DNA of 64,000 bases from Paraphoma chrysanthemicola (GCA_020744225.1 JAGMWG010000013.1:1054001-1118000), one strand, 5' to 3'; shown: positions 12,351 to 24,771, counted from the first letter of the stretch. Numbers and translations are program-made. Notes: generated from the letters alone by a model not told the origin.

Positions 12351-13628
12351 TGTTGCAAAGAGACGGAATTTGGGGCACACAACAGAGTTCTGGGAACAAC
12401 GGATGACCTGCATATTTAACGTTTTATGATACCCCGGCTGGTGGATGGAGCGCGATGGGATTTGGAGCATGTTTCGTCCTTGCAAATTTCGATCTTGGGA
12501 ATTCGTTGCCCATGTGTCAATACCCATACCTATCCCTTTTATCCCTTTTGTTAGTTTTTGCATAATCCTACTGGCGCTCAAAGCTTTTGTGGCAGGGAAT
12601 CACCATGGACGATACCACGGCCGTTGAGGCACGGAAGCTAGGAATGAAGCCGAAATAGCATCGTGAAAATGTCTGCAGTACCATGGTACAAATTGGGTGA
12701 TTGACCGACCATTCTTCCGAGAACGCCATGTGGCTACGGATGGTCTTCACGTGCTTCGCGCCTCCGCTTTAGGGCCCACACATTTGCTGCGGAGAGCATG
12801 GTGGGCATCAAGCCTAACGGCAACCCCGCAAAATTGTCGGCGGCATGACGGAGAGATGCAGCAGACGTGCAGCTTCACGGCATTGGCTGCAACAATCGAG
12901 TCCCGCTCTCCAAACGGCTTGCACAGCAATGTCGGCTCGAATGCGCTTTGATACTGTGTTAAAAGCAGATGAACGGCGCCCTTGCGGAATCGGTCGATGC
13001 TCCGCTTCTCATTTCCACAAACAGACTGTTGAACTGTTGACTGCACCCATGTCCATCGACACTATCAGAATTTGTCGCGAGCCGCGGGGAAATAGCTTCA
13101 TTCTTGGCACAAGTTCATGCTGCTGCGAGTGTGGGTTCACGCTGTCGCAGTCATGGAGCGCGTGGACAGCTTCGCCCAATGGTGATGGTGCTCTATCGAT
13201 GAATTGGGGGAAAGAAGGCCATGCTACGTCATGTCCGGAGCGATCGCGAAGCTCTGACCCCATTTGAAAGTCGTTCCTTCCCAACCTCCCCACGCTTAGC
13301 AGCTCGTGCGCGAAACCGACACAGTGAACTTCGTTTTGCATGCGGCTCTTCAGTGCTGTTCTCTCTACATCCAGGGTCCACTCGAGCAATTGAGTCCCTA
13401 CAGTTTCCGCATTCAGGTGCCCAATAATTAATTGCACCGCACCTTCCCGTACTCAACAGCAGAGCGAAAGACGAGACGCTTGTCTAGTGCGGCAACCCGC
13501 AGTAGCTCAACAGGACCGAGCTTAGAGCTCCGCGACCCTTCACTCAGCTGATCCCCTCAAAGAGTCTTTCTTCTGCCATTGCGCATCTCGCCTTCATTCG
13601 AGTGCATTCATTTCGCAACACATACACA
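12351..13628. other. Intergenic region upstream of glycogen synthase
   Basis: About 1.28 kb. No ORF here has a recognisable motif. A single CCCCT (STRE-like core) occurs near 13553, about 75 bp before the glycogen synthase ATG. Glycogen synthase genes are stress-responsive in yeast through STREs, but one 5-bp hit is weak evidence. Confidence 0.35.
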
Positions 13629-15949
13629 ATGGCACAGACAACGACGCGAGACGTCACCAACCACGCCCTCTTTGAGGTTGCGACCGAGGTCGCAAACAGA
13701 GGTACGCATCCATTGTACATGAGCTCGCTGCGGCAACATCTGACATTCTGCAGTTGGTGGTATCTACTCAGTGCTCAAGTCCAAGGCGCAGGTGACGACC
13801 GCTGAATATGGCGCCGCATACACTCTTTTGGGTCCGTGGAACAGGGCATCGGTAGGCACAAGCAAGCAGCAATTTTGAAACAAGACTGATCGAAATTCAG
13901 GCCTCAGTCGAAGTCGAACCCATAGAACCGAAAGATCCAGCTCTCGTAGCCACCATCAAGTCGATGCAAGACCGTGGCATTCAAACGCTCTACGGCCGAT
14001 GGCTGATTGATGGCGCCCCACGCGTCCTACTCTTCGACACCGGCACGGGCTACCGATGGCTCGATGAGTGGAAGGGCGACCTGTGGTCTGTAGCCGGTAT
14101 CCCATCGCCACCAGGCGACTCCGAGACCAACGAGGCCATCGTTTTTGGCTACCTCGTTGCATGGTTCCTTGGCGAGGTTAGTGCCGACAGCCGGAATTAG
14201 AAAATTATTTACGCTAACGATCGCATAGTATGTCTTCCATGAGAAGAAGCGGGCCGTCATCGTCCAATTCCACGAGTGGCTCGCGGGTGTGGCGGTACCG
14301 CTCTGCAAGAAGCGCCGCATCGACGTGACTACGATCTTCACTACGCACGCTACCCTCCTTGGCCGCTACCTCTGCGCTGGCTCAGTAGACTTCTACAACA
14401 ACCTCCAATACTTTGACGTGGACGCCGAGGCAGGAAAGCGAGGTATCTATCATCGGTACTGCATCGAGCGGGCCGCTACGCACGCCGCCGATGTCTTTAC
14501 CACGGTCTCGCACATCACCGCATACGAGAGCGAGCACTTGCTGAAGCGAAAGCCAGACGGCGTCTTGCCCAATGGTTTGAACGTCAAGAAGTTCTCAGCT
14601 ACCCACGAGTTCCAGAATCTACATCAACAGGCCAAGGTCAAGATCAACGACTTTGTGCGAGGGCATTTCTACGGTCACAACGATTTCGACCCGGAGAAGA
14701 CGCTCTACTTCTTCACTGCTGGACGTTATGAATACCGCAACAAGGGCGTGGACATGTTCATCGAATCGTTGGCTCGGCTAAACCACAAGATGAAGGACGA
14801 GAACTCGGACATGACGGTCGTAGCGTTCATCATTCTGCCGGCACAGACGCAGTCGCTCTCAGTCGAGTCGCTGAAGGGCCAAGCTGTGATCAAGTCGCTG
14901 CACGACACCGTCAATAACATCGCGGAGAATGTGGCCAAGAAGCTGTTCGAGCGCTCTCTGACATGGAGTGAAGGACAAGAGCTTCCAGAAGACAAAGATC
15001 TGATCTCGCCCGCGGACAAGATTATGCTCCGCCGACGATTGTTTGCGATGAAGCGTCATAACCTGCCTCCGATCGTCACCCACAACATGGTCAACGATGC
15101 CGAAGACCCAGTGCTGGCTCAACTCCGCCGCTGCCAGCTGTTCAACCACCCGTCCGATCGTGTCAAGGTCGTGTTCCATCCTGAATTTTTGAACTCAGCC
15201 AATCCGGTCCTTCCTCTCGATTACGACGACTTTGTCCGCGGTACCCACCTGGGTGTCTTCTCATCGTACTACGAGCCGTGGGGCTACACCCCGGCAGAAT
15301 GCACTGTCATGGGCGTGCCCAGCATCACGACAAACCTGTCTGGTTTCGGATGCTACATGGAGGAGCTTATCGAGAATGCCGCTGACTACGGTATCTACAT
15401 TGTGGACCGGAGGATGAAGGGCGTCGATGATTCGGTCAACCAGCTCGTGGACTACATGTTCGACTTTACGAAGAAGAGCAAGCGACAGCGCATCAACCAG
15501 CGGAATCGGACGGAACGTCTGAGCGATTTGCTCGATTGGAAGCGCATGGGTCTTGAATACGTCAAGGCGCGACAACTGGCGCTTCGACGGGCCTACCCCG
15601 GCTCGTATGAGGATGACGAGGAACCCGACTTCTTCGGCTCGCAAGAAGTCAAGATCTCACGGCCGTTGTCTGAGCCTGGCTCTCCACGCGACCGGTCCGG
15701 CATGATGACACCTGGAGACTTTGCCTCGCTGCAAGAAGGCCGCGAGGGCTTGAGTACCGAGGACTATATTGCGTGGAAGCTCCCGTAAGTCTGAAATTCT
15801 CCACGATTGCTTGCATCTGCTAACAGCTGTGTAGTGAAGAGGAAGAGCCTGATGACTTCACATTCCCCCTCACTCTGAAGACGAAGAGTAAGCCTAATTC
15901 AGGCGCAAACACCCCGACGATACTCAACGGGACCGATGGCGCTAACTAG
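13629..15949 (+). CDS. GSY1: Glycogen [starch] synthase
   Basis: Five exons (13629-13701, 13754-13851, 13901-14176, 14229-15784, 15835-15949) give 705 aa, the length of the yeast enzyme. It adds glucose from UDP-glucose to glycogen primers in the cytosol (GT3 family). Family landmarks: VGGIYSVLKSKA near the start (UDP-glucose-binding KxGG-type loop), TLLGPWN, FHEWLAGV, TTHATLLGRYLCAG, VSHITAYESEHLL, FTAGRYEYRNKGVDMFIE, the glucose-binding YYEPWGYTPAECTVMG segment, and an Arg-rich regulatory stretch (KKSKRQRINQRNRTERL). The C-terminal Ser-rich tail (SRPLSEPGSPRDRSG) is the expected phosphoregulated region. The 3' end is slightly uncertain: a possible further intron starting at GTAAGCC and ending at TTCGCAG would stop one residue after the splice, at about 15966. 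Confidence 0.96.
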
Positions 15950-16945
15950 ACTTTGTTCGCAGGGTGACGACGAACAAGTCGACGCGCTAGCAAATTTGCA
16001 TTAATCTTCTTCTGTATCTCCTACTGTCCGATCGATCTTTTTGCGCAATATTTGCATTGGGGTGCCGCCGCAGCGATGTATTTTAGTAGCTGTGAATATT
16101 ATGATATGCTGGTTCCTTATGTTTCCGGAGTTGAATAGTGAAAGCCAGAGACTAACGGTTGAAGGTCTAGCTGTTTGTTTCGTTGTTGGCTGAGTGAAAT
16201 TCGATGAGAAAAGTGCTCCGTCTATGCATCTCGGAATTTCTGTATGCTCACGCAAGTGCCGGAGCTGAATCCTGACTATTTTCATGGCGTGATGGCGAGA
16301 CTCGCTTACAGACATGCAAAATATATCGCGCAGAGCCTAATAAAGCCGCATGGCGTTCAAGGTCGGACATGCGAGTTCACACATCGGGGATGCAAAAAGC
16401 TGTGGCCAGAGCGCAGCGCACGATAAGGGAAATTGTGGGATCCGAGTTTGTCCGTTTCTGATTGGGGACGTGCAGCGTGTTTCAGGGCAGTCGAAATGCT
16501 TGTTTTCCCAGGATCGTGGCTCAGCGACCAGGGCCGAGGAACTGGGAGCAAATGGACAAAGTTTGCCAGGGCCTCGAAGCCAGCTTGGCGTCATCGAATG
16601 TCGACATTTCCCGGGCCCGGCGCGCGCGCGCAACCCTTCACCGTCACTCCACGGCTGAATCCACTTTTTCTCCCTTTTCCCTTCCACGCCGACCGATTGC
16701 ATGCACCCAGCAAACAAACATGTCAACGCGACTCGCCCCCTTTGACGTGCGCGCTACCGGCTCGGTCCGTTAACTAGACACGCAGCCAAGCTGATTCTCG
16801 AGCATCACTCAAGCACCACTCAGCTCCGCTCCACCGCAGCCCCCCGAGTCCGCTCGCTCACACACTCCTTTACGCACTCCGGCGATCAGGGCGCCGGCCT
16901 TTATACCATTGCGATCGGGAGTTTTGCAGGGCATCGACAGTGACC
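15950..16945. other. Intergenic region, TRK1 5' flank
   Basis: About 1 kb containing the 3' UTR of glycogen synthase and the TRK1 promoter. The part after about 16600 is pyrimidine-rich on the plus strand, typical of fungal promoters. Several overlapping 100-codon ORFs have no motif. No repeat is seen. Confidence 0.45.
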
Positions 16946-19659
16946 ATGGTGTTTGGGCCGTGGATCTCCACGTTGACCTGGGTCAGGTCGCATCTGCCCA
17001 AGGTCACCACGTCGTGGAGACCGAGTGCCAATTTCATTACTCTGCATTGTATGTAGTGAAGAGGAAAGTTCTAGGGACATGACTGACAACATAACAGATT
17101 CATACATCATCTTTCATACGTTGCTGGGCTCGGTCATTATTTTCTCAAATAACAACATCGCGTATATAGACGCCTTGTTCTTTGCAAGCGGGGCGGCGAC
17201 ACAGAGCGGATTGAATACGCAAGTGGGACGCTTTGGCGGCAAGAGCAATGGCTGACAGATGCACAGAGTCGATGTGAATCTGTTACCCACTCATGCAATT
17301 GTACGCTTCCTCCCGGTCAGTAATCAATGGCATTGGCTAACACAGTCAGGTCTGGATCGGCTTATCAACCTGCCTATGCACGCCCATCTTCATCAACAGC
17401 GCCGTCGTCTTCATCCGCTTATACTGGTTCGAGAAACGCTTCCAAAATGTCGTCGTCGAGGCCCGCAGCGCCCGCCACACCCGCACAATATCCCGGAGGA
17501 AGAGTGAAATGAAACAGGACCTGGACCGGGATCTGGGGCAGGAAGAGCATGGGGTGGGCAATCGCCCGATACAGGTCATGAGGGCCGCGAACGGACAAGC
17601 GAATGGAGGCAGAATCGAGGACGAGCATATCTTCAACGACGAGACTAACTATACGGGTGTCCGGCATGATCGGGTCGACGATGACGATCTGGATCCGCTG
17701 GAACGGCCGATGACTCCAGTGCACCAAGTTACTTCGAACATAATGTGGGCGGATAACGTGAGCACACCACGCGAACTGCAGCGGTTACGGGATTCGGTCG
17801 AGTCCGCTACAGATCGGTTACCTGAAAAGAACAGGGAACAGAGTATAGCCTTTGTAGAGAGGCAGCGAGACGAGAAAAAGAAGGCGCCTCTGCGTATTCC
17901 TGGTCCGCGAGATTACGAACTCGGTTTGAAGCCCGAAGAGGTCAGAGAGGAGGACGAACATCTGGGCCGGATGATGAGCAGATTGTCACAAGATTCCCAT
18001 CCTAGACGGAATCGATCCAACTCTGTTCCACCAGAGGTCCTGAACGGCGACGACCACCCTTTCAAGCATCACATCACGATCGACGTTCCGAACCGACCAC
18101 GGCCTGCCACGGGCGCTTCGGTGTATAATAGACACAGGACGATCGATGATGTCAATACCACGACTACTACTACTACCACCCCCGCTACGGGCTTGCGGTC
18201 AAGGTCGAAATCAAAAACGCTAGGCAGCTTTCTTACCAGAACTAAAGAGGAGGACGCTGATCCTATGCCCTATCTCAGCTGGACGCCCACCATTGGCCGC
18301 AACTCCAATTTTGTTGATCTTACCGAGGAGCAACGAGAAGAGCTCGGCGGCATCGAGTACCGTGCGCTCAAGATGCTTGCTATGATTCTAGTCCTCTACT
18401 TCTTTGGTTTCCACTTCCTGGGCATCGTCTGCCTGACTCCCTGGATCAACCATACAGGCACATATCGAACTGTGGTGGAGGCAGTCAACGTCAGTCCTAC
18501 GGCTTGGGGATTCTTCACTCCAGCTTCCATGTTCAACGATCTCGGCTTCACGCTCACACCCGACTCTATGATCTCCTTTCAACGCGCCGTCCTGCCTCTC
18601 GTTCTCGGTACGTTTCTCATCGTCATCGGCAACACGGGCTTTCCCTGCATGCTCCGCTTCCTCATTTGGCTCAGCTCCAAATGCATTCCCAAGGGCAGCG
18701 CCAAATGGGAAGAGCTCAAGTTTCTCCTCGACCACCCGCGTCGCTGCTTCACCCTTCTATTTCCCAGCAAAGCCAACTGGTGGCTCTTCTGGGTTCTCGT
18801 CGGCCTCAACGGCATCGATCTTATCTTCTTCATCATCCTCGATCTCAACGATAGCACCGTCACCTCCCTCCCCGGCGGCTACCGCTTCCTGGCCGGCCTC
18901 TTCCAAGCTGCGTCAACCCGCACTGCCGGTTTCGCCGTCGTCAATATCGCCGACCTCCATCCCGCAGTGCAAGTCAGCTACCTCATCATGATGTACATTT
19001 CCATCTTCCCAATCGCCATGTCGATGCGAAAAACCAACGTCTACGAAGAAAAGTCTCTCGGCGTCTGGGCCGACAACGACGACAGCGGCGACGAGCCAAA
19101 CTCCTACCTCTCCCACCATTTACGTCGCCAGCTGTCTTTCGATCTCTGGTTCGTTTTCCTGGGCTTCTTCCTCATCGCCATCATCGAAGGCAGTCGTCTC
19201 GAAAACACAAACGAATACGCCTTCTCCCTCTTCTCCGTCCTCTTCGAAATCGTCTCGGCATACGGCACCGTCGGCCTCAGTCTCGGGTTCCCCGAAACCA
19301 ACGCTTCTTTCAGCGCACAATTCCGCACGCTGTCCAAACTCATCATCATCGCAATGCAAATCCGCGGAAGACATCGTGGTCTCCCATACGCTCTCGATCG
19401 CGCAATCTTACTCCCGTCCGAGTCTCTCCACCAAAAGGAAAACGAGGACGCGACTAGGCGCGCAAGGAGAGGCAGTCAGGCCCTGACCATGGATGGCGGA
19501 GATGGTCTGACGAGAAGAGATACAGGCTTGTCCAGGCGGAGTAGTATGATGAGTGTGACGGAGAGGAATGCGAGTGAGCGGTTCAAACCGAAGCAGTTGA
19601 GACGCATATTGAGTGGGGCGTTGAGTGCGGGACCCACGCCAAGGGAGAAAAGAATGTAG
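16946..19659 (+). CDS. TRK1: TRK-type high-affinity potassium transporter
   Basis: Four exons (16946-17048, 17098-17218, 17267-17300, 17350-19659) give 855 aa. TRK proteins import K+ across the plasma membrane using four membrane-pore-membrane units with filter glycines. Visible landmarks: NFITLHYSYIIFHTLL (first TM); pore loop SGAATQSGLNTVDVNLL; STCLCTPIFINSAVVF and RLYWFEKRFQ; a roughly 250-residue hydrophilic cytosolic loop typical of fungal TRKs; a block of TMs after about residue 480; pore loops ASTRTAGFAVV and SAYGTVGLSLGFPETN; and a basic C-terminus. Intron 2 (17219-17266) has a GC donor (GCAAGT) and is the only join that restores SGLNTVDVNLL. The gene appears intact; K+ specificity is inferred from the family. 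Confidence 0.95.
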
Positions 19660-19935
19660 GAATTCGGTACTTGGTAAATGGTGACATGGTGAGGTTTTCT
19701 GGGGGCATGGGTAGATGTGGCGTAAAACCTTGTTTGAAAATGGTGTTGGTAAGATTTGGGAGGGTTCATTCATTGGCCTTTGTTTGTTTTTGGGTCTTGG
19801 GACTGGGGATAGATAGCGTGAGCGTTTGGGCGTTCTGATTTGATCTGGGAATGGTTGATTTGTGATATTCCTGGGAGGGCTATTCGTGTACATGTTTAGC
19901 ATTGTAGGTACTTTGCCTCTAGTCTAGTTATCCAG

Positions 19936-20490
19936 TCATAGCTGGCTCGTCATGGTAAGGTACGGCACTTTTAGGCTTTTGTCCTTGTGAATGCCATGTC
20001 TCGTGCTTGTCAAGTCTTCCATGCGTTGTAATAAGTGATTGAAGGTGTTTTGCAATATGCGTACTTGTTGAGACAAATTTGAAGCTCGGGGCTGTATTAT
20101 CACTTTCAGTCTATGCAGTCGTTGATATTCAGGAGGTTTGGCGTGCATAATCCATTCGATATGTGTGGTTTTGCTCGCAGAACACATGTTACACTGACTC
20201 CAAGCATACACACCATCTTGATTACGATGGTAGGTCTGGGCACTAATTTCTGCTTCTTTGTACAAACCTATCTCCATGTCCACGGCGGCTTTCACAATGA
20301 CTGCGAGAGTGTTGAACATGCCGAGGTCGTGATGCCATATAAATATGCCTGGTCCAACAACTTTATATAAGCAATGAAGGCTGCTGTTACGAGTAATCGA
20401 CTGCATGACACGCATGTACATGAAATTTGTTAAGCTGGCATAGCCGTCTTGATCATGATTGGTTGCGCACTCGTTACCTATTAAAGACAT
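19936..20490 (-). CDS. Possible orphan ORF, 184 aa
   Basis: A single open frame with an ATG start, without signal peptide, transmembrane segment or recognisable motif. It is longer than expected by chance in this otherwise stop-rich stretch, and lies in an accessory, gene-sparse region. No homology claim is made; it may be a random frame. Confidence 0.2.
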   Translation of the reverse strand: MSLIGNECATNHDQDGYASLTNFMYMRVMQSITRNSSLHCLYKVVGPGIFIWHHDLGMFNTLAVIVKAAVDMEIGLYKEAEISAQTYHRNQDGVYAWSQCNMCSASKTTHIEWIMHAKPPEYQRLHRLKVIIQPRASNLSQQVRILQNTFNHLLQRMEDLTSTRHGIHKDKSLKVPYLTMTSQL

Positions 20491-22167
20491 TGCATTTTGC
20501 CTCTAGCGTGTTTCTAGGCAAAGTAAGAAGTGCGCGCTACATCCATAGACGTCTGCGGAAGCTTTTAGGAGCGTTGCATCAGAGGAAGAAACTGGGGGTA
20601 GCAACCGGGACCTTCCAAATGCAGTATCCGGGCTACTTATTCTAACGTCCTTTCTCAACACCTAAGCATAGCTCAGATGCAAGGCTACGAAAATAACCAG
20701 ATTGCGGCGCTGATGGATCGTAGGATTGCCGTGTCAAGCATTGACCAAGCGTCGCTAAGACGTGATTGAGGCCAAGCGCCGTATACGATACCCTGGTCGT
20801 GAACGACAGGTTGCAACTCTCAAATGCAAATGCTGCTTCATATGGTCTGAGCAATCGTGATCCTGATCTGAAAACGAGAAAACTCCTAAGTAATCAGACT
20901 TGCTCACAATCGTTATACTTTGAGCGTCGGATTGGCGCTTTCTCAATGACTTGAAGCTCCACCTAAGGTTCGGGCCGGACTGGGATTTGTTCCTACGGTA
21001 TCCACATGGAATATGCCCATGGCCTCCGAGGACTTGCCTCGCATCGGACTCCCATTCTGTTATGTTATACACCCAAATGTCAAGCCAGACTCCCACAGTT
21101 CTCGGCAGATCTGTCGTGCAGATTCTGCTTGGAAAGTTGTTCGTCTCCATTCGCACGCAACCCGCGAAACACGAACATTTGTGAGAAGCGCATATACTCT
21201 TCGGGGTTGCGATAGTGGATCGAAGCCCCAATATCGAAGTAGAGAAGTCCCAAAAATAGTACTTTGTTGGCTAAGCACATCAAGCCAACGCACCAGAGGA
21301 GTCCTCGTGCACTTCAAAAGCGCCTCGTAACGAGCCAGGGGGACTTTGAAAGGACCCAAGAGGATCAAATGTCTGGTTAGCCTTACACGATACAAATTTA
21401 GCACGTGTTCATGGTTCTCCGTGGGTGACCAATGTTTTCAGCTCAAATGTTGCACTGGATAACACCGCGGAATGTTTGGCGCCCACTTGAATAAACACCC
21501 GCGCTTGAAGCGGCAAGGTTGGTGCAAGTAACATTGTCTGCTGCTGTCGTGCCGCTCGTGTCTTCATGGAGTTGAGCGTGGAATTGGCCCGCGTTCTAGG
21601 CGTTATGTCGGAAGCAGCAAGCGGGAGCTTGCATTATTCCTGATTCCACAAGACATAATTCGTGGTGGTCACTTGGAAGCAACTACACTACTTCTAGCGT
21701 AAGTATTGCTGAGTGTAGACCAAGTATGTCTGTCTGTGGTTTCGCTACAATTTTAGAAACAAGGAGGTATTATTTGGCAGCTTTGCGCGGATGCATCATG
21801 TGAACTGATGAGCAGATTGTACTTGCCACTGTTTGCTGCGGGCTTTGGTGTTGCTTATGGCTAGAATGAGTAGCGACCTCCACATGGGAGCACCAGTGCA
21901 TCGTAGTCGTTCACGAATGTGCTAAACATGCCACCCACTGAGGGCCAATTTGGTCACGTACAGTTTGAGTTCTTCTGGAAGTACTTGCAAGGTCTATCTT
22001 CCTCTAGGCTTTGAGCCATCAAGCATTGAATCCATCGCGCGTTGTGTGGTGGACACAGTGGCCGCCTGAAACTAGAGAATGGAACAGACTCTCGTATTGA
22101 GCATGGCGGAGCTGCTAGCAAGAGGCTCCTTCTATGAGGCTTTTCAAGCTGTTTCCTCAAGACTATG

Positions 22168-22175
22168 TATAAATA
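22168..22175 (+). promoter_or_regulatory. TATA box of the Hce2 effector gene
   Basis: TATAAATA lies about 124 bp upstream of the effector ATG, with a pyrimidine/CA-rich stretch between it and the start. Such strong TATA boxes are common at highly induced secreted-protein genes. The role is inferred from position. Confidence 0.5.
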
Positions 22176-22291
22176 CGTGGCCCAGTACGTCTCATTCAGC
22201 ATCACCAGCCTTCACCAGATCATCTCTCGCTAACCTCCACCATCAACAACCTTTGCATTTCCCAGCAATCTCGCTCTGTCTATCCATAAAA

Positions 22292-22801
22292 ATGCAGATC
22301 CAAATTCTCGCCGTGTTCACTACCCTTCTGGCGGCCACAAAGGCGTCTCCCATCACTGCCAAGCTGGAGGCTCGCAACTACGTGAACGATTGCGGCGATT
22401 CGACCTTCGTCAACCAGTCCTCAGGAGGATCTCCCCAGATCTCGGACTGCCAGCAAATCGTCCGCAACATTGCAGGTATGCCAAATCGGTCTCTGAGTTG
22501 AAATGAGTATTATTCTTCAAGTCGCACGCTGACCACTGTAGGCGGCGGTACCTGGACGGTTGGCCTGGGTGGTGAGCATCACCAAATCGTGCAATATGGC
22601 ACATGTGCCTTCGGCATCAACGGAGATAGCAGCATGAACGCAGCGTACATCGGTAACGGGGACATCTCCGACCTCATCAACGACTCCATCAAGCGCTTTG
22701 CTTGGCAGGGCAAGGTCGGGGCCAAGGGTCATATGGCTTGCCGCAGTATTCAGGGCGCGGTTTCCGGAGGAGGCTTGACTTGGGGTATCTATCACACCTG
22801 A
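22292..22801 (+). CDS. Secreted Hce2/Ecp2-type effector
   Basis: Two exons (22292-22475 and 22542-22801; donor GTATGC, branch CTGAC, acceptor TAG) give 147 aa. Residues 1-18 are a secretion signal (IQILAVFTTLLAATKA), followed by a possible Kex2-like LEAR site. The mature part matches the Hce2 domain (homologues of Cladosporium fulvum Ecp2): NDCGDSTFVNQSSG, SDCQQIVRNI, GGTWTVGLGG, QYGTCAFGI and a final MACRS. Four cysteines can form two disulfides, as in Ecp2. Family members are secreted during plant infection and some are recognised by host resistance genes or induce cell death; whether this one does is unknown. An in-frame upstream ATG at 22079 exists, but the internal ATG starts the signal peptide. 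Confidence 0.9.
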
Positions 22802-23232
22802 GCAACTTAGAAGATTGGGGCGGAGTGTTTGAATCGGTGGAGGTATTGGCGTGCGTAAGTGGTAATTCGACCAAGCTTTGTACATAATGTCACGCCTTCA
22901 TTACAGACTACGAACATTGCCTTCAAGTATTCGATGATATGTTGTCGAGCGATACAAATGGTAGGAAGAAGTCTTGATGTGCTGCAATTGTCCACCAGTA
23001 ATCTTGAGCAAGTGGCTATGGAAGGCCAATTCATGCATACTCAACGTGGAAACGGTGGATTGAATTGTGGAAGAATCAATCACGTGTGTACAGTTTGGTA
23101 GAATGATACATGAAGTCATCAACCCTCCACAGACGAAGTTGTGGAATAGCAATAGGTTAAATACGCATTATATTTCAGAGTTCTATGCTCCCGACAACGC
23201 CTATCCAACCTCGCTGCCAGGCGTTTGTATAG
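22802..23232. other. Convergent intergenic region
   Basis: About 430 bp between the effector stop and the end of the HET pseudogene. Only short overlapping ORFs; nothing recognised. Confidence 0.5.
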
Positions 23233-24771
23233 CTATTTCATCACCACTGCCCTGCCCTCTCTCAACAGCTCCTCCTTGACATGACGAACCCAGCTCCCAT
23301 AACTCCCAGCCAGGGCCATGAGCGGACCAAATGATACCTCAAGCACAGCCCGCGGCAGTCCTACTTCACGTGTGAGTTCCGGTCCGGCGTCCATTCCTCG
23401 AATTGTTGCCGAATCCACAAAAGCTTGTAGAGCAAGCTGCCATATATCTTTCTCTTTGTCCGTCACTTGTTCAACGTGCCAGTCCTGATACTCATCGTGG
23501 AAAGTCATGACGCCAATGATTTGCTGGGTGGCTTGGAACTCCACAATATTTGCAGAAGATTTCTTAACCAGGACAATCATATGGACGCGCGAGTACGTTT
23601 CGGATAGTGGGACGGAATGATAAGCACCTTCCCAATCCGTACCGATGGCACATGGATGTAAGTGGACTTGCCAATCATTGAGGAAAATCTTGCCCTAATG
23701 GCTGACGTGTACACAGAGCCTGGCATTGTAAAGCGGGTTTTCTGGTCGCAGGGTGTCAAACGCCAAGCCTAAGCTGCCCTGCAGTAGGTTGGGAAATGGC
23801 AATGGATTGAAATGTTTGCAAGAGCAAAGGACATTGTATAAAAGTTGCCACCGGTCCATGGCGTAGTCGACAACTATCACGTTTCGTAGGGCTAACAATT
23901 CCTTCGTCTTCATACCAAGTAAAGCAAAGATCTTATCGTGCGGAATCGTGCTCTCCAGATTTCCGAAAGTATTGAAGACAGTCTCGAAACTGCAATATTC
24001 CGGGGTTTCATTCCTTCACTGCCTGAGCGTAGTAATTCTAGACACGAATAATTCGGACAGCCGAGCACTCTGCGCTTGACTAGTTTTGGCCCCATGCCTG
24101 AACGCCAGATCTTCGAGGTGCTTCTCTATGCGCGACCAGGCTAATTTCATTGATCCACAGAGCAGATAGAGTTTTTGCGCAAGGATGAATTCTTGCACAA
24201 TCCATATGCGAGTCCAGTATTCGCGGCCCGCAAGAGCAAGGAGTATGTCGCTGGCTTTGAAAAAGGTGTTATCAGGGTATAATTGCTCCATGTCTGACCC
24301 GTCGAGCATGTCTAGGCGGTAGGGAATTTTAGGGAGGTTGGAGAACAGCCAATCTGTATCTGCCGTTGCCGATCCAAGCCAAGAGTATGTGGCGTAGGCG
24401 TTCTTGTATATGACGTCCATCATACGAACTTGATGGTTCCTTTCCTCGATGGAAGATTGGTCGATGCAGATAGCGTCGAGCCAAAGCAGCAATGGCGCCT
24501 CTGCACGACAGGCTGATAAGAATGAATAGAGATTCTGGCGAATAGAAAATAGTTGTCCATTGACTTGGATATGTTCTTCGAGCTGCAGAAGACCCCAGAC
24601 GTAGGACCCGGCTATGTAGCGATTCTCGTATTCCGGGACGGTTGTGTTGAATAACTCACAGCGGATCAGTTCACCTGAGCTGAGTACGAGGCGGAGTAGG
24701 CGAAAGACGTGTGGCTTGTTCTCAAGAGGGCTGTACAGGAATTTCGCGTTCGCCATCCTTGCGTTGAGCAT
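23233..24771 (-). pseudogene. HET-domain protein, interrupted by two in-frame stops
   Basis: The frame from the ATG at 24771 encodes a HET (heterokaryon incompatibility) domain: YIAGSYVWGLLQ, LLLWLDAICIDQSSIEERN, YSWLG and REYWTRIWIVQEFILAQ. It then meets TGA at 24018-24016 (codon 252). The same frame continues with unmistakable HET-family sequence (IPHDKIFALLGM) to a TAG at 23697-23695 (codon 359), then again (DWEGAYHSVPLSETYSRVHM) to the final stop at 23233. No splice pair of fungal length removes either stop while keeping the frame. The full span would be 512 aa. HET proteins trigger nonself-recognition cell death; loss of such genes is common. Sequencing error, stop readthrough or RNA editing are alternatives. 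A shorter product ending at codon 251 would still hold the HET core. Confidence 0.82.

Larger units (their letters stand above)
19660..22291. other. Gene-sparse region before the effector gene
   Basis: 2.6 kb without a confident gene. Two stretches deserve mention: an uninterrupted 184-codon minus frame at 19936-20490 (listed separately) and overlapping minus frames at 20755-21404 that read like a decayed gene with frameshifts. The effector promoter occupies the right end. Confidence 0.5.

Noticed and set aside
15889..15960. Possible last intron of glycogen synthase
   Set aside because: It has good donor, branch and acceptor, but splicing adds a stop after one residue. The unspliced frame also ends within 60 bp. 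Kept as an uncertainty in the gene entry.
23695..24018. Introns hiding the HET stops
   Set aside because: The only GT-AG pairs around the stops are 20-30 bp or leave the wrong phase; fungal introns here are at least 46 bp.
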